From NCBI RefSeq assembly GCF_002797685.1, contig NZ_PGFH01000001.1:868001-932000 (forward strand): a DNA stretch of 64,000 nt. The letters are read 5' to 3'. Below are positions 27,587 through 36,490 of the stretch, piece by piece. The notes under the pieces are model-generated. The model saw only the letters and a list, made by a program, of their open reading frames with translations, did not search any database and was not told where the DNA came from. Origin of the DNA: Salinibacterium amurskyense. GTDB taxonomy: Bacteria > Actinomycetota > Actinomycetes > Actinomycetales > Microbacteriaceae. Within the stretch, counting starts at the first letter, position 1; every line of letters starts with the position of its first letter. A program made the translations under genes and the position numbers.

Positions 27587-28336
27587 TTAGACGGCGATGC
27601 TCTCGGGCATGGCGTCGGCAGCGGCATCCGATGCGCTCGCGGCGGGGGCAACAGCTTCAGGCTTGGGGGCCTTCTCCGCCTCTTCGGCGATGTTGAAGCA
27701 GTAGCCCACGTTGCGTACGGTGCCGATGAGCGATTCGAGGTCGCCGAGCTTGGCGCGCAGACGACGAACGTGAACGTCGACGGTGCGGGTGCCTCCGAAG
27801 TAGTCGTAGCCCCACACTTCGCTCAGTAGCTGTTCGCGAGTGAACACGTGCCCGGGGTGCGACGCCAAGAAGCGCAGCAACTCGAACTCTTTGAAGGTGA
27901 GGTCGAGCGAACGGTCACGAGCCTTCGCTGAATAGCTTGCTTCGTCGATCACGATTCCGGATGCGCGAATCTTCGATGCCGAACTCTCACCTTCGCGGCG
28001 CGCCAGGGCCAAGCGGATGCGGGCATCCACTTCGGCGGGGCCCGCGCCAGCAACGAGGAGGTCGTCGATGTGCCACTGGTGATTGACGGCAGCGAGCCCG
28101 CCGTCGGTGACGATCACGAAGAGCGGAACCGAAATGCCGCCGGAATGAAGAACGCCGCACAGCCCTTTGGCTGCGGCAAGATTGGTGGTCGCGTCGACGA
28201 CGATGAGGTCGGTAGTTGGCGCGGCAACGAGGGTTGCGGGCGCGGCGACGACTACCTCCACCGTGTGACTGAGCAAACCCAGGGCGGGTAATGGATCAGC
28301 GTCGGGCGCAGAGCTAAGCATCAAGATGTGTGCCAT
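27587..28336 (-). CDS. glnR: Orphan OmpR-type response regulator, GlnR-like
   Basis: 249 aa from ATG 28336. The N-terminal atypical receiver ([27 protein letters not shown] with Asp48, [19 protein letters not shown]) closely resembles Streptomyces GlnR, the global nitrogen regulator that has no partner kinase. The C-terminal winged helix is [19 protein letters not shown], then [21 protein letters not shown] 30-residue Ala/Pro tail follows. Its place at the head of the ppk-pst block suggests cross-talk between nitrogen and phosphate control, though the winged helix also fits other OmpR types. Longer in-frame starts to 28441 lack receiver similarity. Confidence 0.82.
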   Translation of the reverse strand: MAHILMLSSAPDADPLPALGLLSHTVEVVVAAPATLVAAPTTDLIVVDATTNLAAAKGLCGVLHSGGISVPLFVIVTDGGLAAVNHQWHIDDLLVAGAGPAEVDARIRLALARREGESSASKIRASGIVIDEASYSAKARDRSLDLTFKEFELLRFLASHPGHVFTREQLLSEVWGYDYFGGTRTVDVHVRRLRAKLGDLESLIGTVRNVGYCFNIAEEAEKAPKPEAVAPAASASDAAADAMPESIAV

Positions 28337-28429
28337 ATGGCCTCCCCACTGCGTAAAAGTGATTCTACCGTGCGACGCCGCGCGCTCGTGACGGCCCCCG
28401 AATCGTGCTCTTCTCGATACGATGGGGCA

Positions 28430-28684
28430 ATGACTTGGCAAAAGTGGAGCGTCGCGCCCGTGTGGGCCTTGAGCCTCGTAGGCACGGTCATTATCGGCGC
28501 GGTAGCTGCGCCCGAGTCACGGGTCACGTGGTTGGCGATTGTCCTCGCGGCCTGCGTCATCTTTACGTTCGTTGTTCAACTGCTCATTCATCGCAAAGAG
28601 GGCTTCGTGGCGCGCGCAACCGCCAGCATGGTTGGCGCCCTTGTGGTTGTGGCTGCGGCCACAGCGATTTTCGCTTTCATTTAG
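28430..28684 (+). CDS. Small membrane protein, three predicted helices
   Basis: 84 aa from ATG 28430. Hydrophobic segments lie at about residues 9-27, 34-53 and 63-83, with [11 protein letters not shown] between the last two. TACGAT (28418-28423) lies exactly 6 bases before the ATG and there is no SD, a leaderless pattern; this also decides the start against the in-frame codon at 28328. No family recognised. Divergent from glnR. Confidence 0.75.
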   Translation: MTWQKWSVAPVWALSLVGTVIIGAVAAPESRVTWLAIVLAACVIFTFVVQLLIHRKEGFVARATASMVGALVVVAAATAIFAFI

Positions 28685-28717
28685 TGCTGCTGGGCTGCAC
28701 AGGGATAGGATTAGTAC

Positions 28718-28828
28718 ATGCTTCTCGCACTTGAGCTCTTCTTTGTTGGCCTTTTGGGTCTCGCGACGCTGTCGATCGGCTACGTCTCTGTCGTCGTCGT
28801 CTACAACCTCTTTCGCGGCCAGCGCTAA
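28718..28828 (+). CDS. 36-aa single-span membrane microprotein
   Basis: Encodes a 36-residue protein beginning MLLALELFFVGLLGLATLSI and ending VVYNLFRGQR: one long hydrophobic helix with a basic C-terminal tail, so probably inserted with the tail in the cytoplasm. TAGGAT (28706-28711) lies 6 bases before the ATG, matching the leaderless pattern of the neighbours; the AGGA inside it could also act as an SD. The gene ends 9 bases before the FABP gene. Function unknown. Confidence 0.65.
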   Translation: MLLALELFFVGLLGLATLSIGYVSVVVVYNLFRGQR

Positions 28829-28837
28829 CCGCGCGCC

Positions 28838-29437
28838 ATGGTTATTGAGCTCGACGCCTCCGGCCCTGCTGAACTAGCGCCACTTTCCTGGCTCGTTGGC
28901 CTTTGGGAGGGCACGGGCATTGTCGACTACAAGATCGGCGACGAAACGCGCAGTGTTGAGTTCGGCCAGCGCATTAGCTTCACCCACGATGGGCTTCCGC
29001 ACCTCAACTACAACTCGTACACGTGGTTGCTCGATGATGAGCAAACTCCCCATGTAACCGAGACCGGCTACTGGCGCCTTCGCCGAGCCGCCACTGACGG
29101 CGACCCGGGCCCCGGATTGCTACCGGCACTGGGGGAGCGCCCCTTCGGGTCCGCCGAAGAGGTTGAGAAACTGCGCACCCCGAACGGTGGCTTCGAGATC
29201 GAAGCGTCCATCGTGCATCCGGGTGGCATCAACGAGTTTTACATCGGCGAAGTGACGGGCCCCCGCATCGACCTCGCGACCGACGCCGTCATGCGCACGC
29301 AAGGCGCCAAGGAGTACACCGCGGCAACGCGCATGTACGGCCTCGTCGAAAACCACTTGCTCTGGGCGTGGGATATCGCCGCTCTCGGCCAAGATTTGCG
29401 CACGCACGCATCGGGACGGCTCGCTCGTGTCGAATAG
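28838..29437 (+). CDS. FABP/nitrobindin-like heme-binding beta-barrel protein
   Basis: 199 aa of the THAP4/nitrobindin-type beta-barrel family. The diagnostic GLWEGTG lies near the N-terminus (LSWLVGLWEGTGIVDYK), followed by HDGLPHLNYNSYTWLL and ETGYWRLRR; the C-terminal TAATRMYGLVENHLLWAWDIAA completes the barrel. Family members bind heme and react with nitric oxide or peroxynitrite. Overlaps the start of ygfZ by 11 bases, so the two are co-expressed. Confidence 0.9.
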   Translation: MVIELDASGPAELAPLSWLVGLWEGTGIVDYKIGDETRSVEFGQRISFTHDGLPHLNYNSYTWLLDDEQTPHVTETGYWRLRRAATDGDPGPGLLPALGERPFGSAEEVEKLRTPNGGFEIEASIVHPGGINEFYIGEVTGPRIDLATDAVMRTQGAKEYTAATRMYGLVENHLLWAWDIAALGQDLRTHASGRLARVE

Positions 29438-30500
29438 TGTGTTCGCTGCACGCCCCGGTGCCATTGGCGAACCGCCCGAGCACTATGGCAACCCCTTTGG
29501 GGAACAGCGCACGCTCACCGAGGGTCGTTCGGTGGTGGAACTCGCCGACCGTGCCGTTCTCACCATCACTGGTCCCGACCGATTGACCTGGCTCGACTCG
29601 CTCACCACGCAGTCCCTCAAGGGGCTGACTCCCGGCGAGAGCGCCGAAACGCTGCTGCTCAACCCCAATGGCCGCGTCGAGCACGCTATGCGGCTTATTG
29701 ACGATGGCGAGTCCCTCTGGTTGCTCATCGATGGCACCCAGCGCGAACCGCTCGCGGCCTGGCTCAACCGCATGAAGTTCATGCTGCGCGTAGAGATCGC
29801 CGACCGCAGCGATGACTTTGTGACGATCGGCAGCTTTGGCGACGCGCTCGAGGTTCCCGCCGCCACGTCTCAGGATGTACCGCTCGTCTGGGTCGATCCG
29901 TGGTCGTCCGTTGTGCGCGGCGGCCATCAGTACGCCACTTCAGCGACGCACCCCGCCGCGACGTGGAATTACAGCGAAACCCTCGTCGCCGTCGATGCCG
30001 ATCTGTCGGCCTTCGACGCTGCCGGCTCGCTCGCGTTCGACGCCCTGCGCATCGCTGCGTGGCGTCCCCGCTTCAGCTCCGAAGTCGATGACCGCACGAT
30101 TCCGCACGAACTCGACTGGATGCGCTCCGCCGTGCACCTCAACAAGGGCTGTTACCGCGGGCAAGAGACCGTAGCGAAAGTGCACAATCTCGGGCATCCG
30201 CCGCGTCGCCTCGTGATGCTGCACCTCGATGGCTCCGAGGGCGCACTGCCCGAGGTCGGTGCCGAAGTTCGTCTCGGCGAAAAAACCGTCGGCACCGTCA
30301 CCGCATCCGCGCGCCACTTCGAACTTGGCCCAATTGCGCTCGCCGTGATTAAGCGGGGAGTGGATGCCGCAGAAACGTTGGCCGTCACCTCCGACATCGG
30401 GGAGATTGCCGCCGCGCAAGAAGTCATCGTTCCCACCGACGCCGGAGCCGAGGCAAACGTGCCCCGCTTGCCCCGCCTCGGAGCCGTTACTCGCGGCTAG
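29427..30500 (+). CDS. ygfZ: YgfZ/CAF17 folate-binding protein
   Basis: 357-aa GcvT-related folate-binding protein that helps assemble or repair some iron-sulfur enzymes. The family signature KGCYRGQETVAK is present with its conserved Cys, preceded by EVDDRTIPHELDW. N-terminal VLTITGPDRLTWLDSLTTQS is typical. Starts from GTG 29427 inside the FABP gene, implying translational coupling; an oxidant-response role for both is plausible. Confidence 0.93.
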   Translation: MSNSVFAARPGAIGEPPEHYGNPFGEQRTLTEGRSVVELADRAVLTITGPDRLTWLDSLTTQSLKGLTPGESAETLLLNPNGRVEHAMRLIDDGESLWLLIDGTQREPLAAWLNRMKFMLRVEIADRSDDFVTIGSFGDALEVPAATSQDVPLVWVDPWSSVVRGGHQYATSATHPAATWNYSETLVAVDADLSAFDAAGSLAFDALRIAAWRPRFSSEVDDRTIPHELDWMRSAVHLNKGCYRGQETVAKVHNLGHPPRRLVMLHLDGSEGALPEVGAEVRLGEKTVGTVTASARHFELGPIALAVIKRGVDAAETLAVTSDIGEIAAAQEVIVPTDAGAEANVPRLPRLGAVTRG

Positions 30501-30535
30501 CAGCGGCATCCAATCATTCTCGGTACTCTTGAGTT

Positions 30536-31279
30536 ATGACTCACACCCTGATTTTGTTGCGCCACGGCAACTCCGAATGGAACCAAAAGAATCTCTTCAC
30601 CGGATGGGTGGATGTCGGGCTCACCGAGCAAGGTCGCGGCGAGGCCGCCCGTGCCGGCGAGATGATCGCTGCCTTCGACAAGCAGCCTGACGTTCTTTAC
30701 ACGTCGCTGCTCAAGCGCGCGATCCACACCGCCAACATCGCCCTCGAGGTCGCCGACCTCGACTGGCTGCCGGTCAAGCGCTCCTGGCGACTCAACGAGC
30801 GCCACTACGGTGCGCTGCAGGGCAAAGACAAGGCCCAGACCCTCGAAGAGTTCGGCGAAGAGAAGTTCATGACCTGGCGTCGTAGCTTCGACGTGCCGCC
30901 GCCCGAGCTCGCTGATGACGCTGAATACAGCCAGGTACACGAGCGTCGCTACGTCGGTATCGACGGTGAAGTTCCTCGCACCGAGAGCCTCAAGATCGTT
31001 ATCGATCGCATGCTGCCCTACTGGGAATCCGACATCACGAAGGATCTCGCCGCAGGCAAGACCGTGCTCGTCACCGCCCACGGCAACTCGCTGCGCGCGC
31101 TCGTGAAGCACCTCGATGGTATTTCTGACGACGACATCGCGAGCCTCAACATCCCCACGGGTATCCCGCTGGTGTACGAGCTCGACGACAACTTCATGCC
31201 GATCAAGCCCGCGTACTACCTCGACCCCGAAGCTGCCGCTGCCGGCGCTGCTGCGGTCGCATCACAGGGCAAGAAGTAG
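30536..31279 (+). CDS. gpmA: 2,3-bisphosphoglycerate-dependent phosphoglycerate mutase
   Basis: Glycolytic enzyme interconverting 3- and 2-phosphoglycerate. 247 aa with the phosphohistidine motif [18 protein letters not shown], the [11 protein letters not shown] signature and second histidine in [14 protein letters not shown]. Slight Ala-rich C-terminal tail. TACTCT (30524-30529) lies 6 bases before the ATG and no SD is present, indicating a leaderless transcript. A strong bidirectional terminator follows. Confidence 0.97.
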   Translation: MTHTLILLRHGNSEWNQKNLFTGWVDVGLTEQGRGEAARAGEMIAAFDKQPDVLYTSLLKRAIHTANIALEVADLDWLPVKRSWRLNERHYGALQGKDKAQTLEEFGEEKFMTWRRSFDVPPPELADDAEYSQVHERRYVGIDGEVPRTESLKIVIDRMLPYWESDITKDLAAGKTVLVTAHGNSLRALVKHLDGISDDDIASLNIPTGIPLVYELDDNFMPIKPAYYLDPEAAAAGAAAVASQGKK

Positions 31280-31306
31280 CCTTCAGCCCACGCTCGCTTA
31301 ACGCAC

Positions 31307-31341
31307 AAAGCCCCGACGAGATCGAATCTCGTCGGGGCTTT
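31307..31341. terminator. Bidirectional terminator between gpmA and phoU
   Basis: Perfect 16-bp stem (AAAGCCCCGACGAGAT and its complement) with a CGA loop. The A and T flanks make it work for both convergent genes. Confidence 0.92.
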
Positions 31342-31359
31342 GTTACGTGGTGACGGCTA

Positions 31360-32013
31360 TTAGTCGTCGGCGGGAACCCAGTCGCCCGTAGCAAGGTACT
31401 GAACCTTCTTGGCGATGGAGACCGCATGGTCTGCGAAACGCTCGTGGTAGCGCGACGCGAGAGTGGCATCCACAGTATCGACCGCAGCGCCCTTCCAGGT
31501 CTCACCGAGCACCTTGTCGAACACGCTGAGGTGCAGCGCATCGATCTTGTCGTCGTCGTTGCGAATCTCTTCGGCAACGCGCACATCTTCATGCTTGAGC
31601 AACTCAACAAGCTTGTTGGCGACCGCGACATCGAGTGCCCCGAGTTCTGCGAAAGTTGCTCGCAAAGACTTGGGCACGACCTTGTCGGGGAAGCGGTAAC
31701 GAGCGAGCTGAGCGATGTGCTCAGCCATGTCACCCATGCGCTCGAGTGATGCACTGATGCGCAGCGCGCTCACTACAATTCTCAAGTCGCGGGCGACGGG
31801 TTGCTGACGAGCGAGGATGTTAATCGCGAGCTCGTCGAGTTCGGCTGCAGCCGCATCAATCTGGTCATCGTCTGCGATCACTGTTTCGGCCAGTGACACA
31901 TCGGATTCATTGAATGCTTTTGTGGCGTTGTCTATTGAGACAGCCACCAGGCTGGCAATTTCCACGAGGCGATCTTGCACCTCGCGCAGTTCTTGTTGAA
32001 ATACTTCGCGCAC
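31360..32013 (-). CDS. phoU: Phosphate signalling protein PhoU
   Basis: 217 aa from GTG 32013 with AAGGGA upstream. Two PhoU three-helix repeats: LREVQDRLVEIASLVAVSIDNA, then ISASLERMGDMAEHIAQLARY (the E-x(3)-D-x(2)-E-type metal motif) and the second repeat with KLVELLKHEDVRVAEEIRNDDDKID. PhoU damps the phosphate sensor kinase when PstSCAB reports sufficient phosphate. Divergent from senX3-regX3, with a PHO-box half unit in the shared promoter. Confidence 0.95.
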   Translation of the reverse strand: MREVFQQELREVQDRLVEIASLVAVSIDNATKAFNESDVSLAETVIADDDQIDAAAAELDELAINILARQQPVARDLRIVVSALRISASLERMGDMAEHIAQLARYRFPDKVVPKSLRATFAELGALDVAVANKLVELLKHEDVRVAEEIRNDDDKIDALHLSVFDKVLGETWKGAAVDTVDATLASRYHERFADHAVSIAKKVQYLATGDWVPADD

Positions 32014-32076
32014 GCTATCTACGTCCCTTCGATACGGGCATGACGAAGCCCGCACGGCTTAGGCCACCCTGCCCGC

Positions 32077-32098
32077 GTTAGGTTAACAACAGGTGTTG
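32077..32098 (-). promoter_or_regulatory. Putative PHO-box-like element in phoU/senX3 intergenic region
   Basis: On the minus strand the unit GTTAACCTAAC matches the pstS PHO-box unit GTTTACCTAAC at 10 of 11 bases. The adjoining 11 bases, CAACACCTGTT, keep only the ACCT core, so the second half is weak. Suggests feedback of RegX3 on its own operon and phoU. Confidence 0.5.
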
Positions 32099-32180
32099 GC
32101 GGCCTGAACTTTATCTGAAGTGAGCACTCGTCGCGAACTTGCGGCAAGCGGACGCTTCAGATGTAACTAATCTAGTCGGT

Positions 32181-33335
32181 ATGGACTCTGCGTGGCTCGT
32201 GCCTGCCGCCCTCGCTTTTGGCGTATTTCTCGGCGGTGGCATGTCCTTCATCATTTACGCAGCCGCTAAGCGGGGTCAAAGAGCCGCCCACGTGGTCTCT
32301 TCTGCCGTGCCGGATGGCGTAGATCAGGTCATCGATGCGCTGGAATCCGCGGGTATCGTGCTCGATCCCTCGAATAACATCATGAAGGCATCGACGGGGG
32401 CGCTCACCTACGGTCTCGTGTGGAACCACGCGCTCGTGCATCCGGAACTCGTCGAATTTGTTGACCAAGTTCGTCGCACCGGCGAGCCAATTGCCCAAGA
32501 AGTGCACTTATCTCGTGGCCCTTTCGGTGATGCCAACATTTATCTTTTTGTTCGTGTTGCTCGCCTCGGCACGCGATACGTTTTGCTGTTGGCCGAAGAT
32601 CGCACCGAGTCGTACCGCCTCGATGAGGTGCGTCGTGACTTCGTCGCCAACATCAGCCACGAGCTCAAAACCCCGATCGGCGCCGTTGGCTTGCTTGCCG
32701 AAGCCCTCGTGAGTGCTTCGGACGAACCGGATCAGGTGAAGCGGTTCGCTAAGCGCCTCACTAAAGAGTCACACCGTCTCGCTCGCATCACGCAGGAGAT
32801 CATCGAACTCTCGCGATTGCAGTCCGCTGACGGCCTTGCGGAGGCTGCTCTGGTCGACATCGACAATGTCGTGTCTATCGCGATTGACCAGAACCGTGCC
32901 GTCGCTGAGTTCAACAAGGTCACTCTGGCCAGCGGCGGTCTCACGGGCTTCGAGGTGTTCGGCGACGAAACCCTTCTCGTGCTCGCCCTCGACAACCTCA
33001 TCTCGAACGCCGTGCAGTACTCGCCCGAGAACACGCGCGTGGGAATCGGAGTCCGTCACCGTGACGGCGCCATCGAGGTCTCGGTCACCGACCAGGGCGT
33101 CGGAATCCCCGACGACGAACTCGACCGCGTGTTCGAACGCTTCTACCGCAGCGACCCCGCGCGCAGCCGTCACACCGGCGGCAGTGGGCTCGGCCTCAGT
33201 ATCGCCAAGCACGTGGTGCAGAACCACGGCGGCGACATCCGCGTGTGGTCGCAACTCGGCCACGGCTCCACCTTCACGATTCGACTGCCCGAGATCGATC
33301 CCGACGTAACCAACGCAACAGGAGACAAGCAATGA
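32181..33335 (+). CDS. senX3: Phosphate-responsive sensor histidine kinase
   Basis: 384 aa from ATG 32181. A single N-terminal transmembrane helix (about residues 6-27), PAS-like domain (about 45-140), HisKA with H-box FVANISHELKTPIGA (His160), and HATPase with N box DNLISNAVQYS and G boxes GVGIPDDELDRVFERFY and GGSGLGLSI. Partner of RegX3, with PhoU and the Pst transporter as the phosphate signal. No SD; TAATCT (32168-32173) lies 7 bases before the ATG. An in-frame extension to 32139 is rejected. Ends in an ATGA overlap with regX3. Confidence 0.93.
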   Translation: MDSAWLVPAALAFGVFLGGGMSFIIYAAAKRGQRAAHVVSSAVPDGVDQVIDALESAGIVLDPSNNIMKASTGALTYGLVWNHALVHPELVEFVDQVRRTGEPIAQEVHLSRGPFGDANIYLFVRVARLGTRYVLLLAEDRTESYRLDEVRRDFVANISHELKTPIGAVGLLAEALVSASDEPDQVKRFAKRLTKESHRLARITQEIIELSRLQSADGLAEAALVDIDNVVSIAIDQNRAVAEFNKVTLASGGLTGFEVFGDETLLVLALDNLISNAVQYSPENTRVGIGVRHRDGAIEVSVTDQGVGIPDDELDRVFERFYRSDPARSRHTGGSGLGLSIAKHVVQNHGGDIRVWSQLGHGSTFTIRLPEIDPDVTNATGDKQ

Positions 33336-34012
33336 CCCGCATTTTGATCGTCGAAGACGAGGCGTCGTTGAGCGAGCCTCTCGCGTTCCTGCTGGAGCGC
33401 GAAGGCTACGAAACGACTATCGCCGAAGACGGCCTCGCGGGGCTTGCTGAGTTCGACCGCAATGGCGCCGACCTTATCCTGCTGGATCTCATGCTGCCCG
33501 GCCTTGCCGGCACTGAAGTATGCCGCGAGGTTCGCACCCGCTCGAACGTGCCCATCATTATGCTCACGGCCAAAGACAGCGAAGTGGATATCGTGGTCGG
33601 CCTTGAGCTGGGAGCGGATGACTACGTAACGAAGCCCTATTCCACTCGTGAGCTCTTGGCCCGCATCCGCGCAGTTATGCGCCGCCGGGCGGAGGACGTC
33701 GACGAGACCGACTCGGTGCTTGAGGCTGGGGGAGTGCGGATGGATGTTGAGCGCCACACGGTCACGGTTGATGGTGTCGATGTTGGCATGCCGCTGAAGG
33801 AATTTGAACTGCTCGAGCTTCTCTTGCGCAACGGCGGTCGCGTGCTGACGCGCGGTCAGCTGATCGATCGAGTGTGGGGCGCCGACTACTTTGGCGACAC
33901 CAAGACTCTCGACGTTCACATCAAGCGCATCCGCACCAAGATCGAAAAGACTCCATCGCAACCGAAGCTTCTCGTGACCGTGCGCGGGCTCGGGTATCGC
34001 TTCGAAGACTAA
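33332..34012 (+). CDS. regX3: Phosphate response regulator RegX3
   Basis: 226-aa OmpR/PhoB-family regulator. Receiver: ILIVEDE acidic pocket, phosphoacceptor Asp52 in ILLDLMLPG, and Lys in DDYVTKPYS; winged helix: MPLKEFELLELLLRNGGRVL, QLIDRVWGADYFGDTKTLDVHI and the RGLGYRFED end. Start overlaps the senX3 stop, with AGGAG upstream. Expected to act at the pstS PHO box. Confidence 0.95.
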   Translation: MTRILIVEDEASLSEPLAFLLEREGYETTIAEDGLAGLAEFDRNGADLILLDLMLPGLAGTEVCREVRTRSNVPIIMLTAKDSEVDIVVGLELGADDYVTKPYSTRELLARIRAVMRRRAEDVDETDSVLEAGGVRMDVERHTVTVDGVDVGMPLKEFELLELLLRNGGRVLTRGQLIDRVWGADYFGDTKTLDVHIKRIRTKIEKTPSQPKLLVTVRGLGYRFED

Positions 34013-34078
34013 AACGCCGCGGGTGCACGCGGGCTAGCTCGGGTGCACCTGGCTTCGGCGCACCAGTGGGAAGTGAGG

Positions 34079-34588
34079 CTATTCGCTGAGAGCGCTAGCC
34101 GGAGCGAGGTCGGCGTAAATAACGTCGTCGCTCGCCATTACGGGAACCAGCAACTCTTGGCCGCTGTCGTTGCCGAACTGGAAGTAGATGGGGAACAACT
34201 GCCCGGCACGGATGCCTGCATCCGCGATCACGATCATGTCGCCATCGACCTCGGTGCCGTAGCTCTTGACTTCACCAGAGGTGACCGGCTTGGAGATGTC
34301 GATGCGTTCGCCCTCGGCCGACTCGTACTGCATGCGCAGGCTGCCGCTCGAGGAGCTGGTGTTGATGATGGTGACCATCAAGCTGACGGCGGACTCGTCA
34401 TCGTTGCTGATGGCGAGAACGTTGCGTACCTTGACGTCGCCGACTTCGGCGCCGATACCGTCGCTGGGGTCGTAGTGGTTCAACGTCGCGGTAGGCGTAA
34501 TGAACGAACAACCGGCGGTGCCCACGAGGAGGGCTCCGGCGATGAGGGCGGAGGCTGCGGCGCGTGTTGCGCGAGTGCGTACTGTCAC
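34079..34588 (-). CDS. Secreted lipoprotein, LpqE-like
   Basis: 169 aa. Signal peptide with lipobox GTAGC (Cys27) anchors it outside the membrane. The mature part is a beta-rich domain (VRNVLAISNDDESAVSLMV, SGEVKSYGTEVDGDMIVI, RAGQLFPIYFQFG). Its position just before divergent carD matches mycobacterial LpqE, a lipoprotein with a copper-chaperone-like fold; I infer the relationship from synteny and layout. GTG start with TAGGAT (34595-34600) exactly 6 bases upstream and no SD: leaderless. Confidence 0.8.
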   Translation of the reverse strand: MTVRTRATRAAASALIAGALLVGTAGCSFITPTATLNHYDPSDGIGAEVGDVKVRNVLAISNDDESAVSLMVTIINTSSSSGSLRMQYESAEGERIDISKPVTSGEVKSYGTEVDGDMIVIADAGIRAGQLFPIYFQFGNDSGQELLVPVMASDDVIYADLAPASALSE

Positions 34589-34690
34589 AAATCCATCCTA
34601 ATAGATAGCTGCGCCGAGTGCTTTACTTAGGCAACCCTTACCATGTGTTTACTGTGATAAACTGGGTTTTCTTCGAGAGGACCACTATTC

Positions 34691-35173
34691 ATGTTGTTTG
34701 AGGTCGGCGAGACTGTCGTTTATCCCCATCACGGTGCTGCAACCATCACCGAGGTTAAGAAGCGCACCATCAAGGGTGAAGAGAAAATCTATCTCAAGCT
34801 CAATGTAACTCAGGGTGATCTCACCATCGAAGTGCCCGCAGAGAACGTTGATCTCGTGGGCGTTCGCGACGTTATCGGTCGCGAGGGGCTCGACGCTGTG
34901 TTCGAGGTGCTTCGCGCGCCGTTCACTGAAGAGCCCACTAACTGGTCGCGCCGGTACAAGGCCAACCTGGAGAAGCTTGCTTCGGGAGACGTCATCAAGG
35001 TTTCTGAGGTCGTTCGTGACCTCTGGCGCCGTGACCAGGATCGCGGCCTTTCGGCTGGCGAAAAGCGCATGCTTGCGAAGGCACGTCAAATTCTTATCTC
35101 TGAGCTTGCGCTCGCTGAGAAGACTGACGAAGACAAGGCATCTCTGGTTCTCGACGAGGTTCTCGCTTCATAA
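34691..35173 (+). CDS. carD: CarD-family RNA polymerase-binding regulator
   Basis: 160 aa. The N-terminal RNAP-interacting domain, similar to the Mfd RID, starts [19 protein letters not shown]; the C-terminal helical part with basic residues and a Trp ([20 protein letters not shown]) contacts the upstream edge of the open bubble. CarD stabilises open complexes at rRNA and other promoters in actinobacteria. SD GAGAGG lies upstream. A TAAACT at 34658-34663 is a candidate -10 box. First gene of the carD-ispDF-cysS-rlmB block. Confidence 0.97.
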   Translation: MLFEVGETVVYPHHGAATITEVKKRTIKGEEKIYLKLNVTQGDLTIEVPAENVDLVGVRDVIGREGLDAVFEVLRAPFTEEPTNWSRRYKANLEKLASGDVIKVSEVVRDLWRRDQDRGLSAGEKRMLAKARQILISELALAEKTDEDKASLVLDEVLAS

Positions 35174-35284
35174 CCCATTAGCTCTGACTGTGTATTCACA
35201 GGAGAGCATGGGTAGGCTGATTCGCTACGTCTTTTTGGCGGAGGAGTATTTCCTCGCCCATCGATTTGGAGATACCCGCCTCAT

Positions 35285-36490
35285 ATGAATCCACAGATTA
35301 ATCCCCGCGTCGCCGTGATCCTTCTCGGCGCCGGGAATGGCACCCGCCTCGGTCGCAACGAGCCAAAAGCTTTCGTTCACTTGGCGGGTCGTCCTACTCT
35401 CAGTCGCGCCCTCGAATCCGTTTTCGGAATGGCGGAGCCGACTCAGGTAATCATCACTGTTCCGAAGTCGTATGGCCCCATCGCCAAGCAGCTCGCGCGC
35501 TCGGTCCCCGGCGGCCGTGATCGGGAGCCCGTGATTATCGTGGGCGGTTCCACGCGCCAGGAGTCTGTTGCTGAGGCCCTCAAATTTCTCGAATCGAGCA
35601 TTGACGTAGTTCTCGTGCACGACGCGGCACGTCCGCTCACGCCGAGCCTCGTCTTTGACTCGGTTGCCGCAGAAGTGCGCAGCTCGAACGCTGGTGTCGT
35701 GCCGGGCCTTCCGGTTGCCGACACGATTAAGCGTACGGATGACAACAGTCAGATCGTCGAGACCGTCGACCGTTCCGTGCTCATGGCGGTGCAAACCCCG
35801 CAGGGTTTCCCGCGTGACCAGCTCGTAGCTGCCCACGAGGCCGCTCAAGAAGAGCACACCGACGATTCAGCTTTGGTCGCGGCTGCGGGTTTCCCGGTCT
35901 CCATCATCGCGGGCGACCCCATGGCCTTCAAGATCACTACCGCGTGGGAGCTGCGTCGCGCCGAGCAGCTCTTTACCGAGTCTGCAGCCACCAGCATCCG
36001 AGTCGGTACTGGTACGGATGTGCACGCCTACGACGACACTAAGCCTCTGTGGCTTGCTGGGCTGCACTGGCCGGACGAAGTCGGCCTCCGCGGTCACAGC
36101 GATGGCGATGTTGTCGCTCACGCGATTTGCGATGCCATGCTCTCGGCCGCGAAGCTGGGCGATTTGGGCAGCGTATTCGGCACGAGCGACCCCAAGTTTG
36201 AAGATGCCCATGGTGATGTCTTCTTGCGCGAAACCCTCTTTCTCATGCGGGAAGCCGGCTTCGAAGTGGGCAACGTCTCCGTTCAGCTCATTGGAAACCA
36301 CCCGATGGTCTCGCGCCGTCGCGTAGAGGCTGAAGAGTTCTTGAGCGGGATTCTTGGAGCTTCGGTGAGCATCGCGGGCACGACCTCCGATGCGCTCGGC
36401 TTCACAGGCCGCGGCGAGGGCATGGCGGCAATCGCTACGGCACTCGTACATGCGCGCACGGTCGCCGAGGCCACTCACAACCGCGAGTAG
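35285..36490 (+). CDS. ispDF: Bifunctional IspD/IspF enzyme of the MEP isoprenoid pathway
   Basis: 401 aa fusion. Residues 1-225 are IspD (methylerythritol 4-phosphate cytidylyltransferase): ILLGAGNGTRLGRNEPKAFV, VHDAARPLTP and PVADTIKRT. Residues about 237-401 are IspF (methylerythritol cyclodiphosphate synthase): RVGTGTDVHAYD, LRGHSDGDVVAHAICDAML and GNVSVQLIGNHP. In mycobacteria the two are separate genes. It acts on 2-C-methylerythritol 4-phosphate, the same metabolite that the DRL-family enzyme 3 kb downstream would handle. TAGGCT at 35213-35218 is a candidate -10. Confidence 0.96.
   Translation: MNPQINPRVAVILLGAGNGTRLGRNEPKAFVHLAGRPTLSRALESVFGMAEPTQVIITVPKSYGPIAKQLARSVPGGRDREPVIIVGGSTRQESVAEALKFLESSIDVVLVHDAARPLTPSLVFDSVAAEVRSSNAGVVPGLPVADTIKRTDDNSQIVETVDRSVLMAVQTPQGFPRDQLVAAHEAAQEEHTDDSALVAAAGFPVSIIAGDPMAFKITTAWELRRAEQLFTESAATSIRVGTGTDVHAYDDTKPLWLAGLHWPDEVGLRGHSDGDVVAHAICDAMLSAAKLGDLGSVFGTSDPKFEDAHGDVFLRETLFLMREAGFEVGNVSVQLIGNHPMVSRRRVEAEEFLSGILGASVSIAGTTSDALGFTGRGEGMAAIATALVHARTVAEATHNRE

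Noticed and set aside
28399-28404. CCGAAT upstream of the small membrane protein at 28430
   Set aside because: No CCAAAC-like hexamer lies 16 bases upstream, so it is not considered a SigK promoter.
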